Source: Eumeta japonica | Lineage: Eukaryota; Arthropoda; Insecta; Lepidoptera; Psychidae | Direction: 5' to 3' | Assembly: GCA_005406025.1 (NCBI GenBank) | Contig: BGZK01002036.1 | Location: forward strand, 1 to 64,000 | DNA: 64,000 nucleotides | Translations under genes and position numbers: made by a program | In this document: piece by piece, positions 12,861-25,925 of the stretch | Layout: the number at the start of each line of letters is the position of its first letter | How positions within the stretch are numbered: the stretch's first letter is position 1 | Notes under the pieces: model-generated | Seen by the model: the letters and a program-made list of their open reading frames with translations, nothing else | Database searches by the model: none | Told to the model about the DNA's origin: nothing

Positions 12861-14621
12861 AAAATGCTTATCAATTTTTAGATGTTTAACTGTGTTATCT
12901 TAAACACTCTTTAATACATTACGCACGCGAAATGTGTAAAATAAATAATAATTTGCGCAGTCTACATACGCAAATTATTCGATAACAATGAGATAGGGCA
13001 CGTAAACATGACAGTATACAAAATTAATACTTAAATCTTGTTATCGTTTTCATACACAATCTAGATTGAATATATCATTATATGAATTCTGACGATCAGA
13101 ATTGTGGTGAACTTTCATATTTGTATTGAATTTAATAATAGGTGGGTTGCATACTTTTTATTTACTGGAGTCACACTACATAGTTAAATGTGATTAAAAA
13201 AATCATGGTTTATGTCACATCAAATGGTATGAGAATTATTTAATTAATAAAATTGTTTTCGTTTTTTATTTTAGATAAATACGGCTCGATGTGTAACTGA
13301 TGTGCAAAATGATTAATTTTTTTTCATTTTAGTGCAATTCGCCGTATGTAACATATATCAAAAAGTTTTCTTATTAAATAAGACAATTCAAAAAAAAGTT
13401 AGTTCAGTACTAAAAATTATGTCGTGTTCTTCACGACTTCCTTTTTCTTACTACGTTCATGTTCCATCATCAACTCGATAACAAAGAGAATACAATGAAA
13501 GCAATAAAAACAAAAATCAGCGCCAAAACAATATCCATTAATTAGGTATAACATAAAGTATAGTTTTTCCGAATTACAAAACATATTTTTTTAAATAAAA
13601 CCAAGAAAATCTTCTTTCAAATGTAAAAATTAATGTTTTTAGTCAGTTTTAAAATAATATCTTTTACATTCACTACGAGTAGTAAGTAACTCGTGAAGCG
13701 GCCGATTTTAAAATATCGATTAATTCAAAAATGTACATAACTTTCAGAAAATGGAAAAAATGCTTCAAATACTGAATCAAATTTCAATATAAAAATTATA
13801 AATTTAAAAAAGAAAAATTTATATAGGTTTAAAAGTGGCTCTTAGCAACCTCCTAAAATCACCGATTTTTCAGCGGTTTTTGCGATATTATTGGTAAATA
13901 ATAAATAAAATTTCAAAATAATTTGCATTTTTATGTACTCTTTATCCATTTGCACTTTTGACGTCTCGGTTCTTCATCTAAATTTAGAGTTCACGGCACA
14001 AAAGCGTATTCGCACTTTCGCTGGAAATGAGGCCTTTACTGAGGCTATCGAAAGAACATTTTCAATATTAAAATAGTTGTTTATACAAAACTTACGGATT
14101 TTCTAATTGCAGCTTCTGTCAATATTATTTTTAATGCGAATATTAAAGTCATGGGCAGTATTAACTTTTTCCTTTTTACTTCAGCAATGCACTTATTACT
14201 TTGGGTTGTTTTCCGTTTGGCAATAGCAAATTTTTAAAATTTATATTTATCTTTGCTGTTAGTACGTTTCTAGCTTACAACGCAGCAACTTTGGTGATTA
14301 ATTTTATTTTACATTAATAAATTAAATGCACGTGTATTCGATAGCCCGATAGTTTTAAACAGCCTCCTAAAAAGCCTGAATTATCCGCTGCGAGCGCTGG
14401 CGTCGATTTGGTTCTCCCCACCTACGACTTCTCACAGAGCGAATAAATGTTTGACAGCGGAGTATAATATTGCATAATATTATCGTTTAGACTTCTATAG
14501 AACTAACAAAAACTCTTCTTTTAAAATATCAAAAGTTAAATGTATTTCAAGCTTAATTTATTCCTTTCTGTGAATAATAGTAATATTGATGTAAGAACTA
14601 ACTACCTAGACTCTCAATTAG
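12861..14621. other. AT-rich non-coding stretch
   Basis: Nothing recognisable on either strand beyond homopolymer runs. Confidence 0.5.
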
Positions 14622-15358
14622 TACACGGAAAGAAATACATTGCGAATATTACTTCGTCATTAAGGGTGTGAACGCAATACTGTATGGCTTACGAAATTTT
14701 CATAGGATAAGAAATTGTAAACATAGTTGATTTGGCCATTATAAGAACAGTAACGTCAACAACAGTTACATGGGGGTCAGACCCATACTAACTGGCGATA
14801 TTTACGACGCTCCTGGCAGAAAGGTCTGTCCGTTAACGTTATGTCTCTTAGTTATATTAAATTAATTCAATATATTTGGTTCAATCGTGGTACACACAAT
14901 TTAAAAAAAAAATAGCTCAAGAGTAATTATTTAAACTTCACTCGGACAGTTTTGTTGAAATAATATTTATTTATTATAATCATATTGGGTTCTACAAGTA
15001 ATCGCGTTTGGTTTTATTAATTATTGCAGTAATATATCAGTACAGAAGTTATACCCATGCAATATTGACAGTAATCTAATAGAGTATCGATTGTCGCACC
15101 ATAAATTATCGTGGGAAAAACTAGTAGCGTTGCGACATCTGCGATACAGTATGGGGCTGGGGGCAATGCTGTCTCGTCAAACCTACTAAACACCCATATA
15201 TTAGACGCAAAGATTTTGGTACCATACAGTATAGTAGATAATACCATACTTATAGGACTCGTTGCAACACAATGTAAGAATATTACAGACACTTTTTTAG
15301 TATGGGTCTCCAGGCCATACCAGCATAGTAATTAATGCTCTACACTTTTTTCCGTGTA
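14622..15358. mobile_element. Candidate MITE or foldback element
   Basis: The left end has ACACGGAAAGAAATAC and the right end, on the opposite strand, ACACGGAAAAAAGTGTA. Further in, ACCCATACTAA (14778) and TTAGTATGGGT (15298) are a second inverted pair. ACTGTATGG-type words recur at about 14675, 15143 and 15222. No protein is encoded; the opposed open frames at 15017-15335 are shadows. Moderate evidence only, as the arms are degenerate. Confidence 0.4.
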
Positions 15359-15881
15359 TTATTGTCTCTGTATATTAAAATATGTACACATTCTGTTTAG
15401 CGACGTATATATCTAAGGTTTATTATTATTATTATACATATTTTATAATAATATTCTTTTGTCAATTCCAATGAGATTCAAGAAAACCATATTATAGACA
15501 ATAAAAACACTATTATGAATACAAAACCATTATAATTCCATTTCAAAATGAAGTCTTAATAATAAAGGTTAAAAGAAAATAACAATAAATCGCATAGAAA
15601 CTATAAACAATCCATTATATTTGATTCAGTTGTTTTATTACATTTATTAATTATTCATCACGTTACTCATCGCTACAGTTATTCATCACATCATTCAGCC
15701 ACAACAAGTATACCATTATAAAAAAAGTAGTAGCAAACAATCAAATACTGTGTGCTATTTATAATCTCACAGATTGCAGACGGAGAATTTTCCCGTATCC
15801 AACCTGGGCATTTCCACTTAAAAGTCTCAGACCGGTACAAATGATGCAGCAAGGGCCAGACGCAAGCGTGATAAATGGACA

Positions 15882-15910
15882 GCCGCCGCCCGCCCCCGCC
15901 CGCCTCCACC
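15882..15910 (-). other. Isolated G-rich tract (GC-box / near-quadruplex)
   Basis: On the minus strand this is a run of GGCGGG and GGGGGCGGGC motifs in AT-rich surroundings. It resembles Sp1/KLF-type GC boxes and has three G-runs of three or more plus shorter ones, just short of a classical four-run quadruplex. No transcript start is evident nearby. Confidence 0.35.
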
Positions 15911-16319
15911 GTGACTGCGTAGAATTCGCTAGATTGCCCTCTCTACGGGACATCACGTTTCGTGAAATGACCTGAATCACTTTTACATGGTGACAACCGA
16001 TCTGCGGCTTAAATGAATTCGAATAGAAAGAACTTTTATAGATTTAAGTACGAGCAATGTATTTATATCGATACTAGCCGTTACCTAGCCGGTTCACTGG
16101 ACTTGAATTAATTTTAGCAATAACTGTTTTTTATTCCCTAATTCAATATGATCCAATTATACTCATGATCTTGCTCACATACACACACAGAGAGATACCC
16201 CCACACTCCGACACTTCACACCCCCAAACCCTCATTACCTCATTATTGATTATTTTTTTAAAACTAGCGTATGGTATATCTTAATCATATGTACTTCATC
16301 ATTAGCGTAATAACATGTT

Positions 16320-16405
16320 ATTATAATATAACAATTTTCAGCAAAATCGGTCTAATCATTCATAAGTTGTAAAAGAACATACAAACAGACAGAAACACAC
16401 ATTTA
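16320..16405 (+). repeat. Lepidopteran-type repeat tail
   Basis: TTTTCAGCAAAATCGGTC followed by ACATACAAACAGACAGA is a common tail of interspersed repeats in moth and butterfly genomes (recalled). Nothing else of the element is clear. Confidence 0.5.
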
Positions 16406-16984
16406 AAAAATAGTGGAATGGATTCAGTCAATCATAAAACGAATATTTATCACAAATATGAATAAAAAAATTATGTAAAGACAAAACCTATAGCTTTATA
16501 TAATAGTATATATATATATAAAAGTGCTAAGTTCGTATAGAGTTTACATGTTATCACTTAATATTATAAACTACAGATCCCGTTATTTTAATTATTCATA
16601 TTTCCTTTCTTCAAATCACAAACAGAATCGATCGTGACAATGGCGACGTATATAGGCGAGGCTGAGTTTACAGAGCGACTTAGAATCTCCCGAATCGAGA
16701 AATATAAAGCAAAACAGATTTTGACAATTCAAACTCGATAATTGAAAACAGAGTTCTGCTATATTGAAAAGTTCTCAGCCCCAACTGTTGCACCGTGCCG
16801 TGGCTCGAGCGGATTTGTAATTATATTTCTGAAACTAAAGCTATTTCGCCTTAAACTAATTCTATTATAAATTTCAGGTTCACTGAAATCTGTCTCTTTC
16901 TTCTTGAATTTCATCACTGAAATATTATTATTTTTTTATTTGAACATACAACGACTGCGTTTGTATTTTCAAATAAATGCGTTT

Positions 16985-17255
16985 CGAGTTTCATACAATA
17001 CTAGCTTTCCCCCTGCGGCTTATAGAACGTGTTCCTTCACCTTTTATATTGAACAATCTTATCTCAAACCCAATTTCGTTACGCTATCAAACCTAGTCGC
17101 GTTACTGTTTATGATTTCCATCTCGGCCACAGTTCAGTTCTCAATTTCTGTTCCGTTTTGGACTTTCGACTTTTTCTATATTCCACTTTCTATCTCAATA
17201 CCGCTACTGATCACGGTTCGAATTTTTACGAAGCCGGTATAAATGCTAAACTAAT
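16985..17255 (+). repeat. Hexamer-phased repeat family, copy with conserved 3' flank
   Basis: Starts with GGCTTATAGAACGTGTTCC, like the copies at 19555 (minus) and 20080. The body is degenerate 6-base units (GATTTCC, GGTTCG types). It ends in ACGGTTCGAATTTTTACGAA, a GCCGG step and AAATGCTAA, matching the end of the 20080 copy. The 112-residue open frame here comes from the hexamer phasing and is not a gene. Confidence 0.65.
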
Positions 17256-17669
17256 CTGACGAAATATAACACAATAGATGTTCCCCGTGTTCGAATACCT
17301 AAAAAACACCAATGTGTTGGTGATTAATAACAAAATGGACAGATCGAAAATCTCCATGAAAAATCTATTTAGATATACTTACTGTCATAATGATTGATCA
17401 AACAGTATTAGAGTTTAGCTATCACATATGTACAAACATCGATTTTTATTTTTAAATGTGATTTTTTTAAGCGGTTATAATCGTAGCGCAATAAGCAGCT
17501 ATAGCGTCGTAATGCTATTAATACTTTTTCAATTTTTATGTAGTAATTTTTAAAATTTGTTTTCAGATCTTTAATTAATTATTTTTCAAAACCTACGTAT
17601 TATAGAACAATAGGTTGTTATTCAAGATCGTATATTGGTTTTCATAACTATAGAAATAATATATATATT

Positions 17670-17975
17670 GTAATAGACGAGCTAGGAAGTAGGTGGCATG
17701 TGAGGCATCCGGCCTTCGTGCTCAGTGTCGCTAATGTGGGTTCGGGTTGTAATTGAAATTTGATTGTCGATTATTCGAGTCCGAGCTGGTGAAAAACATG
17801 AGAATAAAAAATAGGGAGAATAAGGAAGGAAAACGTGGACGAGGACTGACGCCCAAGTGCAAAAGCCTTGCTAGTGATAGAAAGTGGATTGTCATAAATA
17901 ATGTGATAGCAAACTGAAATCCCTAAGGAGAGATATTCAATAATCGATCAATAAACACGCAGGTCTTTTCTTATG
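17670..17975 (+). repeat. Candidate LTR-like remnant, related to 47723-48035
   Basis: GGCATGTGAGGCATCCGGCC with the following TGCTCA matches GTATGTGAGGCATCTGGCC at 47745. The downstream part carries AATAAA near 17950. The arrangement resembles a solo LTR of a gypsy-like element, but no primer-binding site, polypurine tract or coding part is seen. Confidence 0.3.
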
Positions 17976-19550
17976 TTTTATTGAAGAATTGAACTCCTGG
18001 ACATCATCAAAGATTCCGAGAGATATGCCCCAAACCTACCCTCTATAATATATAATACAATCTCTCATAAAGGCTCTCCATTGATCTTGATAATTAAAAA
18101 AATACCAAAATCTTTGAAATTAGATGTAAAACAACAACGAAACGAGCATGTAATTTTGTAACAGCGAGCTTTATTTTTTTTAGACACAGAAAAAAATCAA
18201 CTATTTTGTGTGAGTAGTTTTTCAGCAAATAAAAAAAAAACTTTTTCTTCACAATGTTATTAATAACTCAAAAAAATCATAGTTTCGTTTTTCTTTTTTG
18301 CAAATTATTTTTTTTTTCTTTTTAACTTAATTAAACGTAAAACGATTTAGTAAATATATCTAATCGTCATACATCGCCGTCCCAAAATTTGTTAATTAGG
18401 AACGACTGACGGCCGGCGCAGCTAAATTATTACGGATAACGACTTTTTAATGTCATTGAACAAAAAATAAACTAAGGAAAGGAACTTATGATTGAATGTC
18501 ACCGGTTGTTCAAGTTAACTCTCTCTTGTGTACTCTCAAGATTTCCAAACATATTTTTATTAGAAATTTTCCTTTCTGCTTAACGCGAGAATCTATAGTA
18601 AGTCCGTTTTAATAACGCAAATATATATATATAAAACTAAAAATGACAATAAAAAAATGTGTGCGTCAGTAAAAACGGTTGTAATATACATAAATTAGTA
18701 GAAATGAGTAAATGAGCGCATCTTTTATAATACATTAATTATGTGTTATAAGGTTTACTCATATTAGTAATGATATTAATTCATTAAAAAACATTACATG
18801 AATAACACTACGCAGCCATAAAAATATTAATAATAATCAGATTCGTATTTCATGTTTCAGGACTGTTAATGACAAAATTAGAGCATAGTAAATTTTAAAA
18901 AGTACAAAAATATAAAAATTTTAGTAGGATATCATTAAATACATATGCACAAAATATATAACATAGATATATGCAGAGTTTATGTCATTTTTAAGCATTA
19001 GTTATACGCTTACCAAATAACCACTTTCATGTGTTTTTTAAATTCATCTTGACTATCAGTCGAATAGATTATTTCGATATTTTACAATATTTTGCTCATT
19101 TCATTTATTTGTAAATTTTCTTAATTATATATACAACAATATCAAATGACATGAATAAATAAAATATAAAACAAGATTAGTTACGCACGAAACGTAACAA
19201 AAATATTTAACGTAATGCAACTCGTTTGATTTTACTCCCCATAAATTTTCATATCCCGTACTTAAATTGAAAATCAATTCTTAAGGTGTAAATTTCAAAG
19301 TTTAGAATAATAAAGTCCTTTTCCATATTTTGCAACTCCGTTGTCAAATAATCTAGTAGGTACGTTATATTTTTTTTATATTTTTGATAGATATCAGAAT
19401 AAAAACTAAATATTTATTCATAATAGGTAATTGTGGAATAATTATCCAGCCAATTTTTTGGTTGGATTTAATTTCTGTACTGTATGCGAAGAAATAAAAT
19501 GTGGGACTGTATGTTCAATTCTCAATCTTTCAAGATGAAAAGACCCACTC
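17976..19550. other. AT-rich non-coding stretch
   Basis: Homopolymer-rich DNA (poly-A/T around 18175-18320). No gene, repeat family or RNA recognised. Confidence 0.5.
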
Positions 19551-19554
19551 ACCA

Positions 19555-19800
19555 ATTTACTTCATCGCCACTACTGGAGCCTGCGCCGAAGACCGGGAAT
19601 GAAATGAAAAATAGGACCCGGCTCGAAACGGAGTGTTGGATAGGAATCAGAATGAAAAGTGTGACCGGGATCGAAATCAGCAACAGCAACAGAACGGCAA
19701 TTGAAAGCAGGAACGAGATCGGCAGGAACAGCAAGATCTTTCAACATAAAAGGTGAGAGAATACATTCTATTTGTATGCGGGCGAAGCCGAAGTGGAAAA
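19555..19800 (-). repeat. Hexamer-phased repeat family, minus-strand copy
   Basis: On the minus strand: ATAGAATGTATTCTCTCACC, TTTTATGTTGAA, then units such as GATCTC, GTTCCT, GATCCC, GGTCAC. The opposed frames at 19484-19849 are by-products of the phasing. Confidence 0.6.
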
Positions 19801-20079
19801 TTAATACGATGTAAGAGCACAAAAAAATTAAGTAGCAATACATTTTCAAATGACTAGCAGAAAATTATTTTAATGATTGAAAATTCATTAGCGTAGTTCT
19901 CGGGCAGTGAACTTATGAAACTAGAGCCTCGCCCGTGTGTTACGAGTTTGCAAAACAATACTCATTAAAGCTTTTAATAAGCAATTTGTCTGAAAATGTT
20001 TAATAAGTTATATGTAGTTATGGAATTTTATATTAATTATGTAGTAATGTTGCTGACGAATAAAATACTGTAAACTCTC

Positions 20080-20505
20080 GGAGGCGATGGTCAGACGCGG
20101 ATATAAAATGAATTCTTTCATTTTTTACATGGACCGATCACAATCCGTTCTCAATTCGATTGCTATTCTGTATCTGATTCCAATTCCGGTCCTGTTCTCG
20201 ATGTCAATTTGTTTCACTCTCGAATCCTATCGCGCCGCTTTTGATTCCGAATCTGGTTTAGATCTCAATAGCTTTCCGATTCTGGTTCTAGTCTCGAGTA
20301 ACTACCAATGCTGTCCGTCATTTCAATTGTGGTCGCGCTCTTTGTTCTAATTTTGATCCCATGCTCTATTTTGACATCGGTATGGCTCTCGACTTGAATC
20401 TCGTCTCGATTTTCGATTCTGTTTCCCGTTTCGCTTGCAAATTCAATTCCACTATTAGTCACGGTTCCGATTTTGACAAAGCCAGAGTAAATGCTAATAT
20501 CAAAT
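20080..20505 (+). repeat. Hexamer-phased repeat family, fullest copy
   Basis: 5' flank GCGGATATAAAATGAATTC, then GGACCGATCACA, about 300 bp of 6-base-phased units (GATTCC, GGTCCT, GTTCTC, GATTCT), then CACGGTTCCGATTTTGAC, AAAGCC and GAGTAAATGCTAA. Both flanks recur in other copies (50595 minus for the 5' side, 16985 for the 3' side), so this is a dispersed element of about 430 bp and not merely simple sequence. Confidence 0.65.
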
Positions 20506-20959
20506 AAAATTTGAGCTATATTACTCGGAGACAGTGTAGCTTTTCATAAATTAAAAAAAAATTAGGAATCGGGTAGCACAAATATGAAGAACAAGACAAG
20601 GAGAAATTCATGACAACATAACTCCAACATGAAACGACATAACTACAAATTTTATCGATTATTCTATTTTTTCCTTTATTTCCTTTGCTTGTGCTGAGAG
20701 ACCTTACTTTTTGCGAAATGACTTTATTTTATTAGGTCAATAGGAAGTACCCCAAAGTTATTGATTTACTTACTAGTTTGAAAATGTAAGGCATAAGTAA
20801 ATAAGACTCTTGGAAATTACATTAAGAAATTCTTTGACAATTCCAGAAGTTTTCTTTTGGCTTTTTTGAAATACTTAAAAAAGCTTAAAAAATTTTGGCA
20901 ACTTAGTAGTCAAACAAAGTCAAGTTTTTTTTGTGTACTTATGACGAGAAAATTATCAT

Positions 20960-21060
20960 CTATAGTTACACTTATAATATTATTATAATATACACTTATA
21001 TTATCGTATTATATACAGTATATTATTATATACAGTATTATCATTATAATATTGTACGAT
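20960..21060. repeat. AT-rich low-complexity tract
   Basis: Imperfect repetition of TATTATATACAGTAT and ATAATATTATTATAATA. Confidence 0.8.
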
Positions 21061-21409
21061 TTTCATCAAGATCGGTCTGCTTTCATTAAGACTTTTCATT
21101 AACAACAATGCCAAAACCATAACCAAAGCCCTTGTTAGTTATTATTGTCCATATTAAGTTAGAACTTTAACTAGGCGATCATATCACGTCTATGCGCCGC
21201 AGTGCATGATCCTGTTTTTATATTTTCAAACAAAGCGTTAAGGCAATAGTACTTACCATACTGTATTATTACGGGTAACGCCTTAATATTGTAGTTTAAA
21301 TTCCAATTGATATACACATTTCCAACTCTTTTTATTGTTTTTATAGAAGGCGTTATCACATTAACTATAAAATTTTACGAAGTAGTAAATGAACATGATA
21401 ATATTAACA

Positions 21410-21690
21410 GCTTCTATAAAAAGAACTGGCTTTTTCTCCCGACTTCACATCTTTATCTTTTATTTAAAAAACATCTTATTGTTACTCCTAATCTCGTTCT
21501 CGGTTTCAATTTTGGTTCTGGTGCTATTTTTTATTACGATTCCGGTAACGCTCTTCATCCTAATCCCGATCCGACACTCGGTTTCGACCTCTTTCTCTTT
21601 CCTACCCCGGGTTCTGATTCCGGTCCTCATTTCTCTTTAAATTTTGGTTCTGGACGAAATGCGATATTCGAGGCCCGCCCAGCCGGTTCA
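21410..21690 (+). repeat. Hexamer-phased repeat family copy
   Basis: Clear 6-base steps from about 21485 (AATCCC GATCCG ACACTC GGTTTC), preceded by a flank similar to other copies. The 145-residue open frame over this stretch is explained by the absence of stops in GATTCC-like hexamers. Confidence 0.6.
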
Positions 21691-21744
21691 TTGTCGTCCT
21701 GCAGCCAAATCAGCCACAGCACGGCTCTGATACAATTATATTGA

Positions 21745-24354
21745 TTCGCTCTCATGAGAGACAGTCGCCAATTTTAATTTTGAAAAATGAAATTTATAAA
21801 GGGAAAACTTTACTACGGAAAGGAACAAACATCTGAGGAATAAATAGTTACCGTTAAATAATTATTCAATTTAACCAAAGCTGAATCGTGATTATTAGGT
21901 AAATACTGAATAAGCCATGCATGGCTGGGTGGTCAGCTTTGGAACGTTGGATTGTTTACTAATTTAGAGTTTGTCGCTTTAAAACTTAATACCCCAATTC
22001 GATTGTTTTTGGTTTTCTGTGAAAAGTACTAAAATATTGAGTTTTTTTTGCATTTGTACGTCATTTTTTTACGTCACAACGCAAAAAAAAATCTCATAAA
22101 AGCACTCTCACGTCCCTTTATATATGTGGCGTAGAAGTTTATTTGTTTTTATTAGATTAATTCCTGATGTTTCGCGTAAATTAAGACACACAACATAAAT
22201 AATATAAAATGTAATCATATAGCACGTGTATGATTATATAGTACATTTTTATTGATCTTTCTTGTATGTACGTGCGGGTAGAATTCTCTTATTCATTTTA
22301 AACTAACTTTTCAATGAGCTAGAGACTTATTTAAAACATAGTTCAGAAAATAATTACAATGCAAGAAAATAAAGGACTAAAGTCGGAAAATATGACTGAA
22401 ATAAAGATTAAACGGATTTGCTTTTTAATGGATTTTTAACGGGTTAAGCTCAAACAACCGTTAAAAGGAAACCGTGGAACCTAAATTTGATTTTAAAGTG
22501 ACTTTTTTATTAGATGTCAGTTTAAAAAGAGATGGTGGAAGAGGTTCTTAAAGAATAAAATAATTCCTTATTTCTCGTAAAGATTTTAAACCCCATGCAG
22601 GTTACTTACCTCCGAATATCTTAAAAATGCGTGATTGTGAATTTTTAATTCATTGATAGCTATCAATGAGAAAACTTACACATTATTTCGTATCATTTGG
22701 CAGTAAAACAAAATTGTGAGTTGAACGATTAATGTATTAATTATCAGTTGCATGCGCCTCGTGATTTTAAATTACTACACAGTTACATTATATTAATAGC
22801 CAATTTAATATCAGAAGTAGTTCTATCTTTTCTTCCGAAAATTCGCTAATAATAATATAGAAACGCTATTAACAACAATTAGCTTACATAGACCATTGAC
22901 GTTAATACAAAATAATTACACTTTCTTGAACTTTCAACCATAATAACAACTAGATTCGGGGTGTACTACCATGGTTGCATCGTGATTTGGCTAAGAAAAA
23001 ATAAGTCAACTGTTTACTTAAGACAAAGAATAAAAATTTGATATCAACTACAGGGACCAATCAGCACAATGTATAGTAACATAACTTTTTCCTGTAGAAG
23101 ATCCGAATAATGTGAGTTATTTGTATTAGTCCTGAATAAATAAGTTTTTCTCGTGTCTTGAATACCAGCGCAAGGGCACGCCAAGAGGTTAGACTTGTAT
23201 TAATTGTGTAATATAATAATTTTCTTCCATAGACCTTTGAGATATTGAACACTGTTACGGACCAATATTTGGCGTTTCCTTCCTCGAAGTTTGCTGGAAT
23301 TCGATAAAAGGGATAAACATGAAAAGTCGAAAAGAATTTTCCGCTCTGGCAAACTCAAACACGGCTAATCTTAATAGATCTCGCGGAGTGCACGATAAAT
23401 CTAAGACGGGACATATCGCTTGTAGAACTAGTAGAGTGCGTTTTTTCGTGTTCCTTCTATCTTTTCCTGTGCCAGATAAAAATGTACGTAATTACTGTTT
23501 CTTTTATGATTGTAATGCACAGATCACAATCTTCTTTTTCTTTTGATTTATCTAGGAAATAGATTTTATTGAAACTAGAAATAAACTTATAACTTAACAA
23601 TATTTTTGTTAAGAATCAAAAGTGAACATACCGTTTTACGAACTTTTTTTTATATATCTATGTGAAATAATTATATTTTATATTGTTATTGTTACATTTT
23701 ATTCTAAGGTATTATAAATTCTCATTCTTAAATAAAGTTTTTTACATTAGACCAACTAAGAATAGGTACAAGACAAAGAAAAGGACAAATCTCATATTAT
23801 TTTAAAGATTTTTTTTAAATGTGACATTTAAAAAAATTTACCCATAGTTAATTTAAGAACTGTAGAACTAGCCCTTTATTAATTCAACAAATCATACAAA
23901 GTTTGAAAATTACAGAAGTTAAAATTAAATTTCTGTAATTACCCATTAAAAAACTCTGTACTAAGACACCTACTACCCCTTTAATATTGTACATTAGTAA
24001 TAGGAGTTTTAAAACAGCATTTTTTGTTGTTTTCGATCTAACAGTGTTAAAATAGAGTTTGTATTAAAATTATATTCGCATACATAACAATGGAGAATTC
24101 GCATACACTTACAATCAAGTGTTCTCGTTCAATACAGTCAAAGCATAATGTTCACTTTTTGTTTGAAAAATCAAAGCAGTAATTAATATTTTCTTAGTTA
24201 CTTACTAATACGCGGGTGAAGTTGGGGAAAATTCATAAAGTAAGCATTTTCGACCCCGAAAAGAGTTATTTTGTATAAATAAATACTGCTTTCGGAATAT
24301 TTTATATTAATAAGAGATGGCTGCTATATGAAAATATCATACGAAGACAAGTAA
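21745..24354. other. AT-rich non-coding stretch
   Basis: No gene or repeat identified. A less AT-biased patch at 23270-23460 carries a 75-codon frame on the plus strand without recognisable similarity. Confidence 0.45.
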
Positions 24355-24771
24355 ATTAAGGCGGAATGACTACAGAAGGTGAAAAACATAAAAAACAGAT
24401 TTCAATCTTATGTAGTTGATGAGCTTTAAAAAACACATAATCTGAAAATATTAAGGCTTTCGCCTTATGATTGCAAGCTCACTGCTATTGAGCTCGTTTG
24501 GGCTGATGTAAAGAGGTATGTTGCTCTCAAAAGTACTCTTTTAAATTTCCAGAAGTGAAAACATTACACAAAGAAGAACTATAGCAGGTTACTGCTGAAA
24601 AATTGGCTCGTTGATTTAAATATTGAACATGTTCTCATAGAAGATAATAACTTCTACAATAATATTGACGAAATTATTGCCAATAACGTAGATAGTTTTG
24701 TTATGAATGTAACAGATTCTAAAACAGAGACCTTCGAATATTCTAAAGGATCTGGTTCAGGTACCCCATAA
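24355..24771 (+). pseudogene. C-terminal fragment of a Tc1-like DDE transposase
   Basis: Transposases of this superfamily cut and paste DNA with a DDE/D triad. Translating across frames gives YVVDEL, LRLSPYDCKLTAIELVWADV, KRYVA, then FKFPEVKTLHKEEL, QVTAEKLA, IEHVLIEDNNFY and VDSFVMNV before a TAA at 24769. The SPYDCKLTAIELVW block is the place of the conserved PPYHCxxNPIELxWAxxK motif that carries the last catalytic acid. At least two stops and frame changes interrupt it. Upstream catalytic parts and terminal repeats were not found, so only the C-terminal third survives. A fossil, not an active gene. Confidence 0.75.
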
Positions 24772-25609
24772 ATATTTTAATATATTGTTATGAACCAGAT
24801 ATTGCAATTAGTAACTAGTATTATTTTCGGATGTCTATTATCAAGGGGAGGCATAGGAAATAGCCGTGAAAATAAAAAATACAATTTAATATTACCCAAA
24901 TAAACATTGTGTATTTTATTTTCCACATATCACTAAATGAAAAATATTTTTAGTTGGGATTTGTTTAAAGTTAATGGTTACAAACACCTCGATGTTCCTT
25001 TACATAATTTTATAGCTTCTCTTGTCGCTTTATTCCCTATAAAATTCTTACAACGATATTTATTTAGCGGTTTAAATAAGGATTAAAAATAAAACTTAGT
25101 TTTGAAGGTGGACGATGGTGGGTCTCTTGTCAGAAAAAGAAAATTCTACACGATTACTCCCGACCAGTGCTCCACCTCGAAAAGGAGGCTAAGATCAATT
25201 AAAATGAAAAATAAAAACTACACTGAAGTTTTTCTTTTTTTTCAAGCTCTAAAGTAGTCTATAACAGATTTTTGGGATCAACTTAATCCTATGTAGAATG
25301 AGTCCATTTTGTTCTCCACACTATCATGCACATTTATTGAATTATATTGTTTTATTATGTTCAAGATAGGCTTTCTTTTATATTTCTTTTATTACGCATT
25401 TGTACTATTATTTTATGTTAATTTAACTGTCAAATGATAACTTTTTATTCAGATAAAATGTTTTCTTTTTTATTCAATTTTTGAGCGATCCCAATCTATA
25501 AATCGATTCACATGAAAAAAAAACGTATCGTATTTTACAAATCAATTTACATGTAAAAACTTTCTCGCATAAACATTTGTAAACTAAATAAACGAAATGC
25601 CATAAATAA

Positions 25610-25925
25610 CGCTCTCCCTCCACGCAACGACCCCGCCGACCCCTTGGAGTTCGTGATGTTTTTAGCGAGAAAACAGATTATAGCACTTAATTTCCGCCTC
25701 CGTTTTTGGCTAAAAGCTAATATTTAGTTAGCGGGCCCCCGAACTGGGTCGTCGGACGCGATGGGATCTGCCGAAGCGATTTGTAAATTGCTCAATTAAT
25801 TTGCCACTCCGCCGTGCGAGCGGAACGCCGGTGATACCCGGAGAGATACGCCAACCCCGCCCCCCACGGCCGCCCGCGCGCCCCGCCGCGCAACGGAAGC
25901 GAGCTGCCATAGTTTACAGATTTAT
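25610..25925. other. GC-rich, CpG-dense island
   Basis: Strong local GC rise (runs such as CCGCCCCCCACGGCCGCCC near 25855) around homeodomain-type words (GCTCAATTAATTTGC at about 25788). No repeat partner in the window and no convincing frame. A promoter, enhancer or conserved non-coding element is possible, but the sequence alone does not decide. Confidence 0.35.

Noticed and set aside
16904..17242. 112-residue open frame
   Set aside because: Same hexamer-phased repeat family.
21307..21744. 145-residue open frame
   Set aside because: Stop-free because of the GATTCC-like hexamer phasing; other family copies give different, unrelated frames.
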